Below, piece after piece: positions 1 to 8,648 of a stretch of DNA of 64,000 nucleotides. Both the position numbers and the translations under genes were made by a program. Position 1 is the stretch's first letter. Each line of letters starts with the position of its first letter. The notes below the pieces were generated by a model. That model did not search any database, had not been told where the DNA came from, and worked only from the letters and a program-made list of their open reading frames with translations. The stretch is from NCBI GenBank assembly GCA_964598425.1, contig CAZRBV010000006.1:13089-77088 (forward strand). The letters run 5' to 3'. This DNA comes from UBA12567 sp964598425. GTDB lineage: Bacteria; Planctomycetota; Phycisphaerae; Phycisphaerales; SM1A02.

Positions 1-865
1 GAAGTGCATCGGTCGAGAGTTCGACGTTCTGGCCAACCTGAAGGAAGGGGATCTCAGACTCATGCGCAGCAAGCTGTACCCACACTCTGTTCAGGTCATC
101 GATTGTCATCAGGGGCTGGCCGACCTTGACGTAATCGCCGGTGTTGACCAGGCGTTTCATGACAATGCCGTCGGTTGGAGAGGTAATCGTGATGACGTCG
201 GTGGGAGACTCGCTCGTTTGCAACTCGTCGATCTGGGCTTCTGAGAGTCCCCACCGCGAGAGTTTGCGCCGCGCCGACTCAAGGGTCGACTGGGCCGTGC
301 GAGCGACGATCGAGTCGCCACTGATTCGTTCGGCGCTTCGGGCAGCCTGCTGCAATTCGCCTTGGGCCTCAAGGAGTTCGGGGCTGTAGATCTTCGCCAG
401 GTCCTGCCCCGCCGTGACGCTTGCGCCGGTGAAGTCGACCATCAACGCTTCGATTCGTCCGGGGAACCAGGCCGTAATGGTGGCCGTCTGTGTTTCGTCC
501 GTCTCGATTGTCCCAACGAGATTGATTGTTTTGACTGGATTGCGGCGAACCGCCATCGTGGTGTCAATCTCGGCTCGTTTCACAGCAGCTTCTTCGAGGA
601 GAATGGCAGTTTCAGACAGTCCTTCGCTGCTGGGATCTACCGGGATGAGGTCCATGAAGCAGATCGGGCACTTGGCGTCCTTGTCGGGCGTGCGAACGGC
701 CGGGTGCATTGAGCAGGTGTAGGTCAGTGGCACGGCACCCTCGGCGGCTGCCGCCGTGTCGACTTCAGCAGGGGGCGGCCGGTGGCCGCAGCGACCCACA
801 AGAAACGCGACGAGGATTGCTGCGACAAAGAAGAAAGCAGTTGTGGCGCGAGCCTTGGAGTTCAT
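1..865 (-). CDS. cusB: CusB-like RND efflux periplasmic adaptor (partial)
   Basis: Membrane-fusion adaptor that would connect an inner-membrane RND pump to the TolC-type channel encoded just upstream, exporting copper or a related metal. The 288 visible residues start with an N-terminal membrane anchor or signal (about residues 9-24), followed by a heavy-metal-binding module with CSMHP at 51-55 and CPICFMDL at 66-73, as fused to many CusB proteins. The HlyD-like barrel and helical hairpin follow; VDFTGASVTAGQDL and VNTGDYVKVGQPL are lipoyl-like halves. The ATG overlaps the stop of the tolC-like gene as ATGA, so the two are probably translationally coupled. The gene runs off the left edge, and the pump (CusA) is expected beyond it. 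Metal specificity is inferred. Confidence 0.9.
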   Translation of the reverse strand, partial: MNSKARATTAFFFVAAILVAFLVGRCGHRPPPAEVDTAAAAEGAVPLTYTCSMHPAVRTPDKDAKCPICFMDLIPVDPSSEGLSETAILLEEAAVKRAEIDTTMAVRRNPVKTINLVGTIETDETQTATITAWFPGRIEALMVDFTGASVTAGQDLAKIYSPELLEAQGELQQAARSAERISGDSIVARTAQSTLESARRKLSRWGLSEAQIDELQTSESPTDVITITSPTDGIVMKRLVNTGDYVKVGQPLMTIDDLNRVWVQLAAHESEIPFLQVGQNVELSTDAL

Positions 866-2253
866 TGTGGTATCTCCGGTGTTCCACCGATGATTCGGGC
901 GATGGTTGCGTCATTGTTGATGGCCTCGGCGCGGCTTCGCTCGAGCGTTCGCTCAAGGGCCAAGAGGGTTCGCTGCGCGTCGAGGACGTCGAGACTTGTC
1001 CCCGTGCCGGCGGCAAGGGCCTTGGTGGACACCGTCACCGCATCCTCCGCGCGAGGAACAAGGGCGTGTGTGTATCGGGCGATTCTCGCAATGGCGTCTT
1101 CGCGTTTGTAGAGAGCGTCGGTGAGCGCCGCATGGAGATCATCGAGCAACGCCTTGCGATTGGCGGCGGCTTCGAGTTGCCTTGCAGCTGCTTCAAGCTC
1201 AGCGGCTTCGTACTTGTCACGCCAGAGGGGAAGCGTCAGGCCGACTGTCGCCAGTACCGGGTTTCGGCCGCTTCCGGACATGGATGGGTCTACCGCGTCA
1301 CCGAGATCGATCGTTGATATGCCAAGTGTCCACTGCGGCAAACCCGAGAGCCTTGCGACGTCCGACGCGGCAGTATGTTGGGCGATTGACGCGTCCAAGG
1401 CATGGATCTGTGGCTGGTTCGTGTGGAGTCGGGCACGGGCGTCCTCAAGGCTGATGTCGGCGGTCGAGGCATGTATCTGGGTGGGAAGGGAAAGGGGCGC
1501 GTCCGCATCTCGCCCCATTGCTGCGTTGAGGCCAGCTCGGCGCGAAGGCTGCTGGCTGCGCATTCTGTGAAGCTGGTCTTCAAGGCGGCCAAGTTCTACC
1601 TGCATTCGAAGCAGGGAGTCGTGTGGCATGCGACCTGCTTCGTAAGCGTTTCTTGCGATTGACTCAGCGTCGGCGAGCAATTGCATTGACGCTTCGGTCA
1701 GTTTGATTTCGCTGTTGAGATCGACTGCAGCCGTCCACGCCTTGGTGACGCGTTCGAACAGCCCGAGGCGGACCGCTTCGTAGGCGTGCCAATTTGCGGA
1801 GGCAGCATGCGAGGCGGCGTCGGCCTTGGCGTCAAGGAGTCCCCACCATGGGAATGACTGGGACAGGGCGAGCTGCTGCTGCATCGGTCCAGTGCGGGTC
1901 TGTATCTGTTCAATGAAGTAGCCGTAACTCAGTTTCGGATCGGGCAGCGCCGAGACCTGCGGAATTCGCTGGAGTGATGCCTGCCAATTGTGGAAGGCAG
2001 CTTCGATCCTCGGAGAGTTCCACGCGGCGTAGATCAGGCAGTCTCGAAGTGTTGCACTGCGCTCCAAATCAGGAATCGCCGGCGGCAGCGCAGGTTCGGC
2101 CTCGCGGCGAGGGGGCGGAACATCGAAACCGATGAAGCTGGATATGTGCTGCTGCGATGGGGCGCCAGTTGGTGAATCGAGCGGATGGCTACATCCGGCC
2201 GCGATGATCGCCAGCAGCGCACCACCGAACAGGTGGCGAAGCGAAAAATGCAC
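862..2253 (-). CDS. TolC/CusC-family outer-membrane efflux lipoprotein
   Basis: 463 residues, the usual length for the outer-membrane factor of a tripartite efflux system. The N-terminus is a lipoprotein signal with Cys at residue 21 (IIAAGC). The body has the long alternating helices and two pseudo-repeats of the TolC family, including SPRIEAAFHNWQASLQ near the start and a later TVGLTLPLWRDKYEA that matches the conserved second strand/helix turn. The start is GTG, preceded by GAGGA eight bases upstream. It shares ATGA with the CusB-like gene. With the Cys-rich protein upstream it forms a metal-efflux operon; the copper assignment is by context. Confidence 0.92.
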   Translation of the reverse strand: MHFSLRHLFGGALLAIIAAGCSHPLDSPTGAPSQQHISSFIGFDVPPPRREAEPALPPAIPDLERSATLRDCLIYAAWNSPRIEAAFHNWQASLQRIPQVSALPDPKLSYGYFIEQIQTRTGPMQQQLALSQSFPWWGLLDAKADAASHAASANWHAYEAVRLGLFERVTKAWTAAVDLNSEIKLTEASMQLLADAESIARNAYEAGRMPHDSLLRMQVELGRLEDQLHRMRSQQPSRRAGLNAAMGRDADAPLSLPTQIHASTADISLEDARARLHTNQPQIHALDASIAQHTAASDVARLSGLPQWTLGISTIDLGDAVDPSMSGSGRNPVLATVGLTLPLWRDKYEAAELEAAARQLEAAANRKALLDDLHAALTDALYKREDAIARIARYTHALVPRAEDAVTVSTKALAAGTGTSLDVLDAQRTLLALERTLERSRAEAINNDATIARIIGGTPEIPQ

Positions 2254-2328
2254 GTGTGAGGTCCTCGTAACTCAGGAATCGGCGTTTGCAGTTCGGCGAG
2301 CGCGCAAAGTCCCTAGTGGGATTACGAG

Positions 2329-2679
2329 TCAGGTGTGCCAGCAGCCGAGCAGTGCTTGCCTGCGGTTGTTCGTGGGAACGACCGGGCGATGCGATTGCGG
2401 CTGAATGGCGTATCCGCATGGGGTCAGCGACGGAAGGCGGACGATGGAGGTTGGCAGCGTGGGTGCGAGTTCGATTGAAGTCGCCTGCAGTGGCGCGTCA
2501 GCCGGGGCGGGCGTCTCGTCTGACGAACTGCATTCGCATGCGCCGGCCCCGCCGCAGCAGCAATCCGCTCCGCAGCACGTCATAGAGTCCGCCGGAGGCG
2601 CGCACGCGCCAGCTGCAGCCGGAATCGGCTGCATGGCGAGCAGCAGGATGGTCAGCAGGCGGGCAATCACGGGAGGCAA
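2329..2679 (-). CDS. Small secreted Cys-rich protein, putative metal binder
   Basis: 116 residues with a clear signal peptide (hydrophobic residues 5-22, AAAGA cleavage region), then a cluster of eight cysteines within about 25 residues (MTCCGADCCCGGAGACEC) and two more further on. No catalytic family is recognisable. The cysteine cluster, and the position directly upstream of the tolC- and cusB-like genes on the same strand, suggest a periplasmic copper or soft-metal binder, perhaps filling the role CusF has elsewhere, but it has no CusF fold motif. The start shown is TTG with AAGG five bases upstream; a GTG three codons later is the alternative. Length and function are uncertain. Confidence 0.65.
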   Translation of the reverse strand: MPPVIARLLTILLLAMQPIPAAAGACAPPADSMTCCGADCCCGGAGACECSSSDETPAPADAPLQATSIELAPTLPTSIVRLPSLTPCGYAIQPQSHRPVVPTNNRRQALLGCWHT

Positions 2680-2770
2680 CTATACCTTCTGGTTGGAGCA
2701 TCGGCCACGTGAAATGCTTTCTGTCGACCGAGCGGGAGGGCGAATCTGCAGTGACGGTGGTTCTTATCGG

Positions 2771-3319
2771 TCAGCATGAGAGTTCGCCCCGGTACTGCAC
2801 TTGCAGGGCGTTGTTGAACCAGTTGAGCATGTTGATGTAGCCCACAAGGAAGGTCAATTCTGCGATTTCTGCATCATTGAAGTAGCTTCGAAGGTTGTCG
2901 AAGTGACTCTCCGAAATGCGATTTGAGTCGGCGCGAATCGCTGATGCGTACTCGAGCGCTACTCGCTGGGCAGGCGTGAGCTGGTCAGGTTGTTCGAGAA
3001 GGCTTACGGGCTCTTCAGCCATGCCAAGCGATCGCGCGATATCGATGTGGCTTTGTGTGCAGAATTGGCACGCGTTGCCGATCGACGACTGCAGAATGAT
3101 GAGCTCTTTGAGCTCACGTGGGAGTGAACCGCCGGGATAGATGCCGCGCCCCAGCGTCTCCATGGCGTCGAGGATGGGCGGATAGGCGGCCATCGCGCGG
3201 ACCATGTCGTGCGGAGCGTCTCCGGCCTCGATCCGTTTCAGTGTCTCGGCGAACGCTGTGTTTGAACCAAGAGTGTCAATGGCGGCGCGGAGTTGTTCGT
3301 CGGTCGTGTTGATGCGCAT
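2771..3319 (-). CDS. AhpD-like carboxymuconolactone decarboxylase-family protein
   Basis: 182 residues. The motif CQFCTQSHIDIARSLG is the CxxC plus downstream His signature of the AhpD/CMD fold, as found in alkylhydroperoxidase-like proteins. ELKELIILQSS just before it is the usual helix with the proton-relay Glu. The likely activity is thiol-based peroxide reduction or a related redox role; the substrate is unknown. I chose the ATG at 3319 over an in-frame upstream TTG. It lies between the multicopper oxidase and the Cys-rich protein on the same strand, so a role in copper-linked oxidative stress is plausible but inferred. Confidence 0.85.
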   Translation of the reverse strand: MRINTTDEQLRAAIDTLGSNTAFAETLKRIEAGDAPHDMVRAMAAYPPILDAMETLGRGIYPGGSLPRELKELIILQSSIGNACQFCTQSHIDIARSLGMAEEPVSLLEQPDQLTPAQRVALEYASAIRADSNRISESHFDNLRSYFNDAEIAELTFLVGYINMLNWFNNALQVQYRGELSC

Positions 3320-3389
3320 GAGCCAATGATAGTGAGATGGCAATGGAGGCCTGTCCAGGCGGACCTGTGGCAGGTGCCGGGGCGGTACC

Positions 3390-4970
3390 TTAGTCGCACG
3401 ATCCCCAGGCCGAGATCAACTCCAGAACGTCGTTGACATCGGTCAGGTCATCGCCAGTCGTGTCGCCGAAGGGTGAGTCCCAGTTCGACAGCAACTCAAG
3501 CATGTCGTTGACGTCTACCGCATCGTCGCGGTTCAGGTCGGCCGGGCACGTCGGGGCTACAACATTGAAGTTTCGCATCATGCCCATGTCTTCATGCGGA
3601 AGGTTGTGGCAGTGGTATACGAAGAGCCCTTCGTGCTTGCCCCAGCGAACCAGGAACTTCACGGTTTCGCCTGGCATGATGACGAATGTGTCCTTCCAGC
3701 CATCATTGACATAGCCATCTTTGACGGTGTCCCAGTTTGCCTGATCGCCGCTCAGGCAGGTCCGGCTCTGGATCTGAAACTGGCGTCCGTGAAAGTGCAT
3801 CGGGTGAGCAAGTTGCATTTGACCACTGGTGTTGGTGATCGTGACCTGGTCAACCGTGTCGCCAATGGCCTGTTCATTCGGGGCGGCGTAGTACATTGAG
3901 AATAGTCCGCCATTGACCGTCCATGCCATCTGCTGCATGCTGATGGCCCAGGTCTTGGCATCGTGGATGTATGCGTCGCTGAGTATCTCGCCAATAGGGC
4001 CAAAGGAGGTCGGCAGAGTCAGCGTCTCTTCTTCCTCGCTGGTAACTTCGAAGCTGGCGACGTCGTGCGATTCTCCCTGTCCTGTGCCTGCGCCGCTGAA
4101 TGTCAGGGTCTCAAGCGTGACGATGTCTCCAACACTCTTGTTGCTGAAGTCAGCCCAGAGTTCGACGCGCTCGCCGGGCCCGACGATCACGTAGGGAAGT
4201 TCGAGTGGCGACTCGAGCATGCCGCCGCCGGTCGCGATGGCGATGATTGGCGTGCCGTCGTCAAAGGCAAGCTTGAAGATTCGAGATTGGCTCCCGTTGA
4301 GTACGCGGAGCCGATGCACGCGCGTTGCAACCTCCATCGTGACATTGGGATTGCCATTGACCAGCAGTGTGCTTCCGAAGAAGCCCATCATGTTGGGCGT
4401 GTAGACGAGTTGGTTGTTTCCGTCGAAGTCGGCATCTTGCAGACACAGGGGTATGTCCTGAGCGCCGCGTGGGAGTTCCAGCGCCTGTTCCTGAGGATCC
4501 GACACAATGAAGTAGCCCGCTAACCCGCGATAGGCTTGTTCGCCGGTCATCATGTCCGGGTGGGGGTGATACCAATATGTACCTGCGCGGTTGCGGACGA
4601 TGAAGTCGTAGGTGTAGTCGCCGCCAGCAGGCATGGCGTCCTTGGGGTGCCCATCTGCGGCATCCGGGACGTCCAGGCCGTGCCAGTGCGTGCAGGTTTC
4701 GTAGTCGAGCTCGTTATGGAAGTTGACCGTAACGCGGTCGCCGGTCTGTACCGAAATGGTCGGCGCGAGATAGGAGCCTTCAACTGGTATGACGGATCCT
4801 TCGCGGCCGCTTGCCAGTGTGGCTGTGTATTCCCACGTTACTGTTTCGTTGCCGGGCAGGATTTGTTGCGTGGCTGGTGCTGCGGTCATATCGATGACAA
4901 TGTGATCGGCAGCGGCAGGAATGGCGGCTGCGAAGAGAACGCAGGCCGTGGTCAATGTTTGGCTATGCAC
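3390..4970 (-). CDS. Secreted multicopper oxidase with C-terminal dockerin-like tail
   Basis: 526 residues, exported (signal peptide about 1-22 ending AAAAIPAAA-like). All four copper-ligand motifs are present: HWHGLD near residue 95, WYHPHPD near 134, HPMHFHGRQFQ in the third domain, and HCHNLPHEDMGMM near 453, where the trailing Met is the type 1 copper axial ligand. It could be a CueO- or bilirubin-oxidase-like cuproxidase. From about residue 475 come two calcium-loop segments (DLNRDDAVDVNDMLELLSNW and DTTGDDLTDVNDVLELISAW) ending GSCD, the dockerin-like sorting tail of Phycisphaerae. I chose GTG at 4970 because GAGAGG lies just upstream and the signal peptide then begins properly; an in-frame GTG lies 12 codons earlier. 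It neighbours the metal-efflux genes. Confidence 0.93.
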   Translation of the reverse strand: MHSQTLTTACVLFAAAIPAAADHIVIDMTAAPATQQILPGNETVTWEYTATLASGREGSVIPVEGSYLAPTISVQTGDRVTVNFHNELDYETCTHWHGLDVPDAADGHPKDAMPAGGDYTYDFIVRNRAGTYWYHPHPDMMTGEQAYRGLAGYFIVSDPQEQALELPRGAQDIPLCLQDADFDGNNQLVYTPNMMGFFGSTLLVNGNPNVTMEVATRVHRLRVLNGSQSRIFKLAFDDGTPIIAIATGGGMLESPLELPYVIVGPGERVELWADFSNKSVGDIVTLETLTFSGAGTGQGESHDVASFEVTSEEEETLTLPTSFGPIGEILSDAYIHDAKTWAISMQQMAWTVNGGLFSMYYAAPNEQAIGDTVDQVTITNTSGQMQLAHPMHFHGRQFQIQSRTCLSGDQANWDTVKDGYVNDGWKDTFVIMPGETVKFLVRWGKHEGLFVYHCHNLPHEDMGMMRNFNVVAPTCPADLNRDDAVDVNDMLELLSNWDSPFGDTTGDDLTDVNDVLELISAWGSCD

Positions 4971-5081
4971 GTGTATGGATCCTCTCGGGGGCTCTCTCAA
5001 AAGCACTGCCTCGGGTCATCCAAGGCTCCCACAACGCTGAGGGGGCTTCAGATTCGGATCGTTTCATCCTTTTTGAATAAA

Positions 5082-6380
5082 TCAGTCGTAATCGAGTGCT
5101 CGGCGGCACTCGCCGAGCAAGCTGGCACTGTCAGCCTTGATGTCCGTGCCGTGGCGGGCGTGCGCGAAGGACTCAATGATGTCGAGCGCAGCCTCCCGCT
5201 GATCATCCCGTGCTTCGCTCCATGCGAGGCAGAACGCGACGAGTGCCTCGCCCTCAATGCCCACATGGCCGAGGACTCGCTGCTGCGCGGCCGCGTCGGG
5301 CTGCGCCCACGTTGCTGACCAGCAGAGCGGCGGCGCGGTCAGTCCGACTGCAAGTGGAGCGGTGTCGAGCGTCCACTCTACGAACGTGCGCTCGCTATCC
5401 CACTCGCCATTGGTGGTGGCGGGTTTCTCGGCTGCTTCGAGTCGCACCGTCACCTCTCGGCTGGTGAGAATGGAAGAAGTCGCTGCCCAGGCTACGGCGA
5501 GTCGAGGATGGCCATCGACCGCTTTGGCGAAGTCTGCCTTCAGCACTTCGTTGAAGTCTTCTGTGAAGCAGGCAGAGACTGCGTCTTCAAGCTCCTCAAG
5601 CTGCTCCATCCAATCGCCGCTCATGTTCAGGTCGAGTGCGCGAGCGACGATTCGTTTGGCAAAGCTGTTGATGTCTGCTGCCTGGCTTGCGAGTAATGAC
5701 GATTCGCCAGCCGTCAGCCAGCCACGCTGCCACAGAAAAGCGACCACGGCTTCCTGAATGCGGGATTCAAGATAGCCCGACAGGCGGTCGTGTCCCGGTC
5801 CACCGCCGGTGAGGTCTTTGCCTGGGAGCGCCTTGTAGGAGAACAAGAGCGCCCAGCCCAGGACAATGGCGTCGTGCGAATCGGGTACGAGGCGATCGTC
5901 AATGAGCCTCAGGATGCGGGGGAGCATTCGATGCCCCTTCATGCCTTCGCGGAGTTGGCGCTTGATTCGTGAGGCAACCGCGTCGATGCCGTCTTGAATC
6001 GCAAGCATGTCGGCGAGCGCGGTGACATCGCCCCCAAGGCATTCGAGAAAGCACGTTGCTGAGCCAAGTGGCGACTCGTACGTGTTCCAGCTACCCAGGC
6101 CGCCGAAGCCATCGGGCCAGCCGATGCCGGAGTCAATCCCGTGGAACAGGAGTTTGGTGGGTGGGTGCTGGTCACCTTCACTGCTGGTGTGGTGGGCAGC
6201 GTCAGGCTCGGGTTGTCCATAGGCATCCTTCAAGGCGGTGATTTCGCCTGGCTCGAGGTCGGCATCAACCGTGGTTCGGCGGAGCAATCGATCGCCGTCG
6301 TTCTTGATCTCAACCAAGTAGTCGATGTGGCATGCGGTCAGTGCTGAGAGCGTCAGGAGTAGTGCGAGCGTACGGATCAT
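5082..6380 (-). CDS. Putative lipoprotein of unknown function
   Basis: 432 residues. The start at MIRTLALLLTLSALTAC gives a clean lipoprotein signal with the lipid-bearing Cys at about residue 17; two earlier in-frame Met codons exist upstream, but they would bury the signal. The rest is soluble-looking and mixed helical, acidic, with several Trp-rich helices, and matches no family I recognise. It is divergent from mutY across only 67 bases, so the two may share a control region. It is probably a lineage-specific envelope protein. Confidence 0.75.
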   Translation of the reverse strand: MIRTLALLLTLSALTACHIDYLVEIKNDGDRLLRRTTVDADLEPGEITALKDAYGQPEPDAAHHTSSEGDQHPPTKLLFHGIDSGIGWPDGFGGLGSWNTYESPLGSATCFLECLGGDVTALADMLAIQDGIDAVASRIKRQLREGMKGHRMLPRILRLIDDRLVPDSHDAIVLGWALLFSYKALPGKDLTGGGPGHDRLSGYLESRIQEAVVAFLWQRGWLTAGESSLLASQAADINSFAKRIVARALDLNMSGDWMEQLEELEDAVSACFTEDFNEVLKADFAKAVDGHPRLAVAWAATSSILTSREVTVRLEAAEKPATTNGEWDSERTFVEWTLDTAPLAVGLTAPPLCWSATWAQPDAAAQQRVLGHVGIEGEALVAFCLAWSEARDDQREAALDIIESFAHARHGTDIKADSASLLGECRRALDYD

Positions 6381-6447
6381 CGGTGTGGCCCCAGTCATGC
6401 GTTCAGGAGACGAGTTCAGATCGCTATCCCAGTAGACTAGCGGCTCG

Positions 6448-7503
6448 ATGGGAAGGTCTGAAAAGCACACGGCGGCAGCGATAGAGCGCTGGTATGGGAT
6501 TCACGCCAGAGATTTGCCGTGGCGCCGGAACCGAACGCCGTGGCGGGCACTCGTAAGTGAGCTCATGCTGCAGCAAACGCAGGTCGTGCGTGTGCTGGAC
6601 CGGTTTGAACCATTTATGGATCGGTTCCCGGATCCTCGTGCGCTGGCCGAAGCGGGTGAGCAGGATGTGCTCGCTAAGTGGCAGGGCTTGGGCTACTACC
6701 GGCGAGCCCGCAGCCTGCACAAGGCCGCGAAGGAGATCATGGAAAAGCATCGTGGCGAGGTGCCGATGTCAGTTGCGTCACTGCGTTCGCTTCCCGGCGT
6801 CGGTCGGTATACCGCTGGAAGTATCGCGTCGATCGTCGGCGGGCAGCGCGAGCCGATTGTCGATGGCAATGTTGTAAGGATTCTCGCTCGGCTCTATTGC
6901 GATGACGCTGCCGTTGAGGATCGCGCCTTTGTCAAGCGGATGTGGAATCGAGCAGAGGTGTTGGTTGGTTGCTGTGAGAGCCCGGCGCTGCTCAATGAGG
7001 GGATGATGGAACTTGGTGCGATAATCTGTACTCCAGCAACGCCATCGTGCGCCGAGTGCCCGTTGCTGCGCAGGTGCAGCGCTCGCAGCGAGGGACGCGT
7101 GCATGAGATACCGCGCCCCAAACAGCGTCCGAAGAATGGCGTCATCCACCATCATGCGGTTGTGATCCGTAGGCGTGGAAGACTGCTGGTGGAACGACGG
7201 CCCGCAGATGGGCTCTGGGGAGGACTCTGGCAGGCGCCCGCGATCGAAGGTCGGGTCAGGATGAAAGTCGACGCCATCGTCGAGCGATTGGAGTTCCCGC
7301 TGACTCGTGTCGTGATGGTCGCGAGTTTGACCCGAGAATTGACGCACCGGCTGGTTCATCTGCATGTGCACGCTGGTGAGTTGAAGAAGGGGGCTCGGGT
7401 GCCTGCAGGTGACACAGTGCGGTGGGTCAATCAGACCGGGCTGGGAGAGATGGCACTCAGCAGCGCGGCGAGGGCCGTGCTCGCAGTACTCGAAGATCAG
7501 TGA
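6448..7503 (+). CDS. mutY: A/G-specific adenine glycosylase MutY
   Basis: Removes adenine mispaired with 8-oxoguanine. 351 residues, normal length. The catalytic Glu lies in SELMLQQTQVVRV, the helix-hairpin-helix is LPGVGRYTAGSIASI and the catalytic Asp is in PIVDGNVVRIL. The four Cys of the iron-sulphur cluster are in CTPATPSCAECPLLRRC plus the first Cys of this segment. The C-terminal NUDIX-like domain (from about residue 232, HHHAVVIRRRGRLLVERR) recognises 8-oxoG. The start is ATG. It is tail to tail with the membrane-protein gene, ten bases apart. Confidence 0.97.
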   Translation: MGRSEKHTAAAIERWYGIHARDLPWRRNRTPWRALVSELMLQQTQVVRVLDRFEPFMDRFPDPRALAEAGEQDVLAKWQGLGYYRRARSLHKAAKEIMEKHRGEVPMSVASLRSLPGVGRYTAGSIASIVGGQREPIVDGNVVRILARLYCDDAAVEDRAFVKRMWNRAEVLVGCCESPALLNEGMMELGAIICTPATPSCAECPLLRRCSARSEGRVHEIPRPKQRPKNGVIHHHAVVIRRRGRLLVERRPADGLWGGLWQAPAIEGRVRMKVDAIVERLEFPLTRVVMVASLTRELTHRLVHLHVHAGELKKGARVPAGDTVRWVNQTGLGEMALSSAARAVLAVLEDQ

Positions 7504-7512
7504 GTAGTCTCG

Positions 7513-8343
7513 TCAAACTTCGCGATCATGCCGCGGTCGGTGTGACACCATGAGATCTCGAACGACCAGCACAATGCCCGCAACAAACGAGACGCAGATC
7601 ACGACCATGATTGCCGGATCCAGCGTGAGCCACGGTTCTTCGTAAAGGCCCCACTTTGCGGTGATCTCGACAACGTTCCAGATCACGATGACGGTTGGAA
7701 TGGCATACCTGATCGCAAACCCCATGTCCTTGATTCGCAGAAGCCGGACAAAGAGCCACATCCCGCCAGCGAGGCTCAGGACGAGGCATGCATAGGTAAG
7801 CGGATGGAACACGCCTACGAGATTCTCGTCGTAGAGGAGAAGCAGCAGGACATAAAAGAACCACAGAATAGAGATCATCTCAAAGGCTGTGCGGGGTCCG
7901 TAATTGACAACGGTGCCGGTCACCGGGGACTTCGCCGTGAGGTGCAACTTTTTTCGCACCCAGATAAACAGATTGCAGCGGATGCTCTCGTGCATCACCA
8001 TGTAGAGCACGAGGAGGAGCAGGAAGCTCCAGGTGTGCATCATGATTCGGTACTCGCCGGCAGTGCCGTTGACCTCGCCAACGCCCATGACCGTGGCGGC
8101 ATAGAGCAGGCCATACTCAACGGCGCCGGTCCAGAGCAGCACGCCTGCAAACGCGCCAAGGAAACTCTGCCAAGCCGACGAGCGAGTCCACCGCGTTGCC
8201 AGAACGAGTATGCAGCCAATAAGAACGAGCCCGGTGGCGCCCCATCCGATGTGGCCCTCCAGGTGACGGTTCATGACAACCATCAAAGAGTGCCCGAGCG
8301 GCATCATCATGAATATCAACAGGAACGCTTTGAAGCCTGTCAC
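7513..8343 (-). CDS. Eight-helix integral membrane protein, unknown
   Basis: 276 residues starting at GTG 8343, with CGGAG about eight bases upstream. The open frame extends 100 codons further but that part is low-complexity and overlaps the SRP RNA candidate, so it is unlikely to be coding. I count eight hydrophobic segments, for example FKAFLLIFMMMPLGHSLMV, SFLLLLVLYMVMHES, ISILWFFYVLLLLLY and PTVIVIWNVVEITA. A His-Ser near the end of helix 1 and Glu/His inside helices 3-5 may be functional. No transporter or enzyme family is recognised. Confidence 0.82.
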   Translation of the reverse strand: MTGFKAFLLIFMMMPLGHSLMVVMNRHLEGHIGWGATGLVLIGCILVLATRWTRSSAWQSFLGAFAGVLLWTGAVEYGLLYAATVMGVGEVNGTAGEYRIMMHTWSFLLLLVLYMVMHESIRCNLFIWVRKKLHLTAKSPVTGTVVNYGPRTAFEMISILWFFYVLLLLLYDENLVGVFHPLTYACLVLSLAGGMWLFVRLLRIKDMGFAIRYAIPTVIVIWNVVEITAKWGLYEEPWLTLDPAIMVVICVSFVAGIVLVVRDLMVSHRPRHDREV

Positions 8344-8648
8344 GGGTGGACTCCGATGAGGTGCGGTGGAGCCGCCACTATATTGAGAAGCGGTCGCAAT
8401 AACAAGGCTGGGGGGGCGGTGGGATGGTGGACTTCCGGGACAAGTGCTGGTTTCAGGCGATCGGCGGGGTTTCTGGGCCACCACAGGGTGCCCCAAATCC
8501 CGCCAGGGCCTGATGGTCTGGAAGGCAGCACCGCGAGTAGACGGATCAACTGACCGCGAACCCTTGCGAGATGTAGAGATTGTGGCATCATGGATTCGGT
8601 CGCACTGCTGTGGTGTGGGGACCCACTGAATCTGTCCGAGGAACAAAC
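8344..8648. other. Intergenic region holding the SRP RNA candidate
   Basis: A 305-base gap between the membrane-protein gene and the M36 protease gene. It contains the SRP RNA candidate at 8461-8570 and, near 8637, the GAGG ribosome-binding site of the protease gene. Long open frames cross it on both strands, but they lack start signals and give low-complexity protein. A G-tract (ggggggg) lies near 8411. Confidence 0.6.
8461..8570 (+). ncRNA. ffs: Signal recognition particle RNA, small bacterial type (candidate)
   Basis: The core resembles domain IV of bacterial 4.5S RNA: AAATCCCGCCAGG, then GCC, then GGAA-GGC-AGCA. CAGG (8504-8507) would face AGCA (8527-8530) as the symmetric loop bound by Ffh, and GCC/GGC forms the short stem. 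Nine extra bases (8511-8519) sit between GCC and GGAA, where most bacteria have the GGAA tetraloop alone. Outer pairing is plausible: GGGUUU near 8467 with GAACCC near 8558, plus GCG/UUGC outside it. The ends are approximate. The alternative is a coincidental match, because an alternative fold CCAG/CTGG is also possible in the core. Confidence 0.62.

Noticed and set aside
7804..8553. Plus-strand open frame of 249 codons opposite the membrane-protein gene
   Set aside because: It lies antisense to a well-supported membrane protein and runs through the SRP RNA candidate; its protein has no recognisable features.
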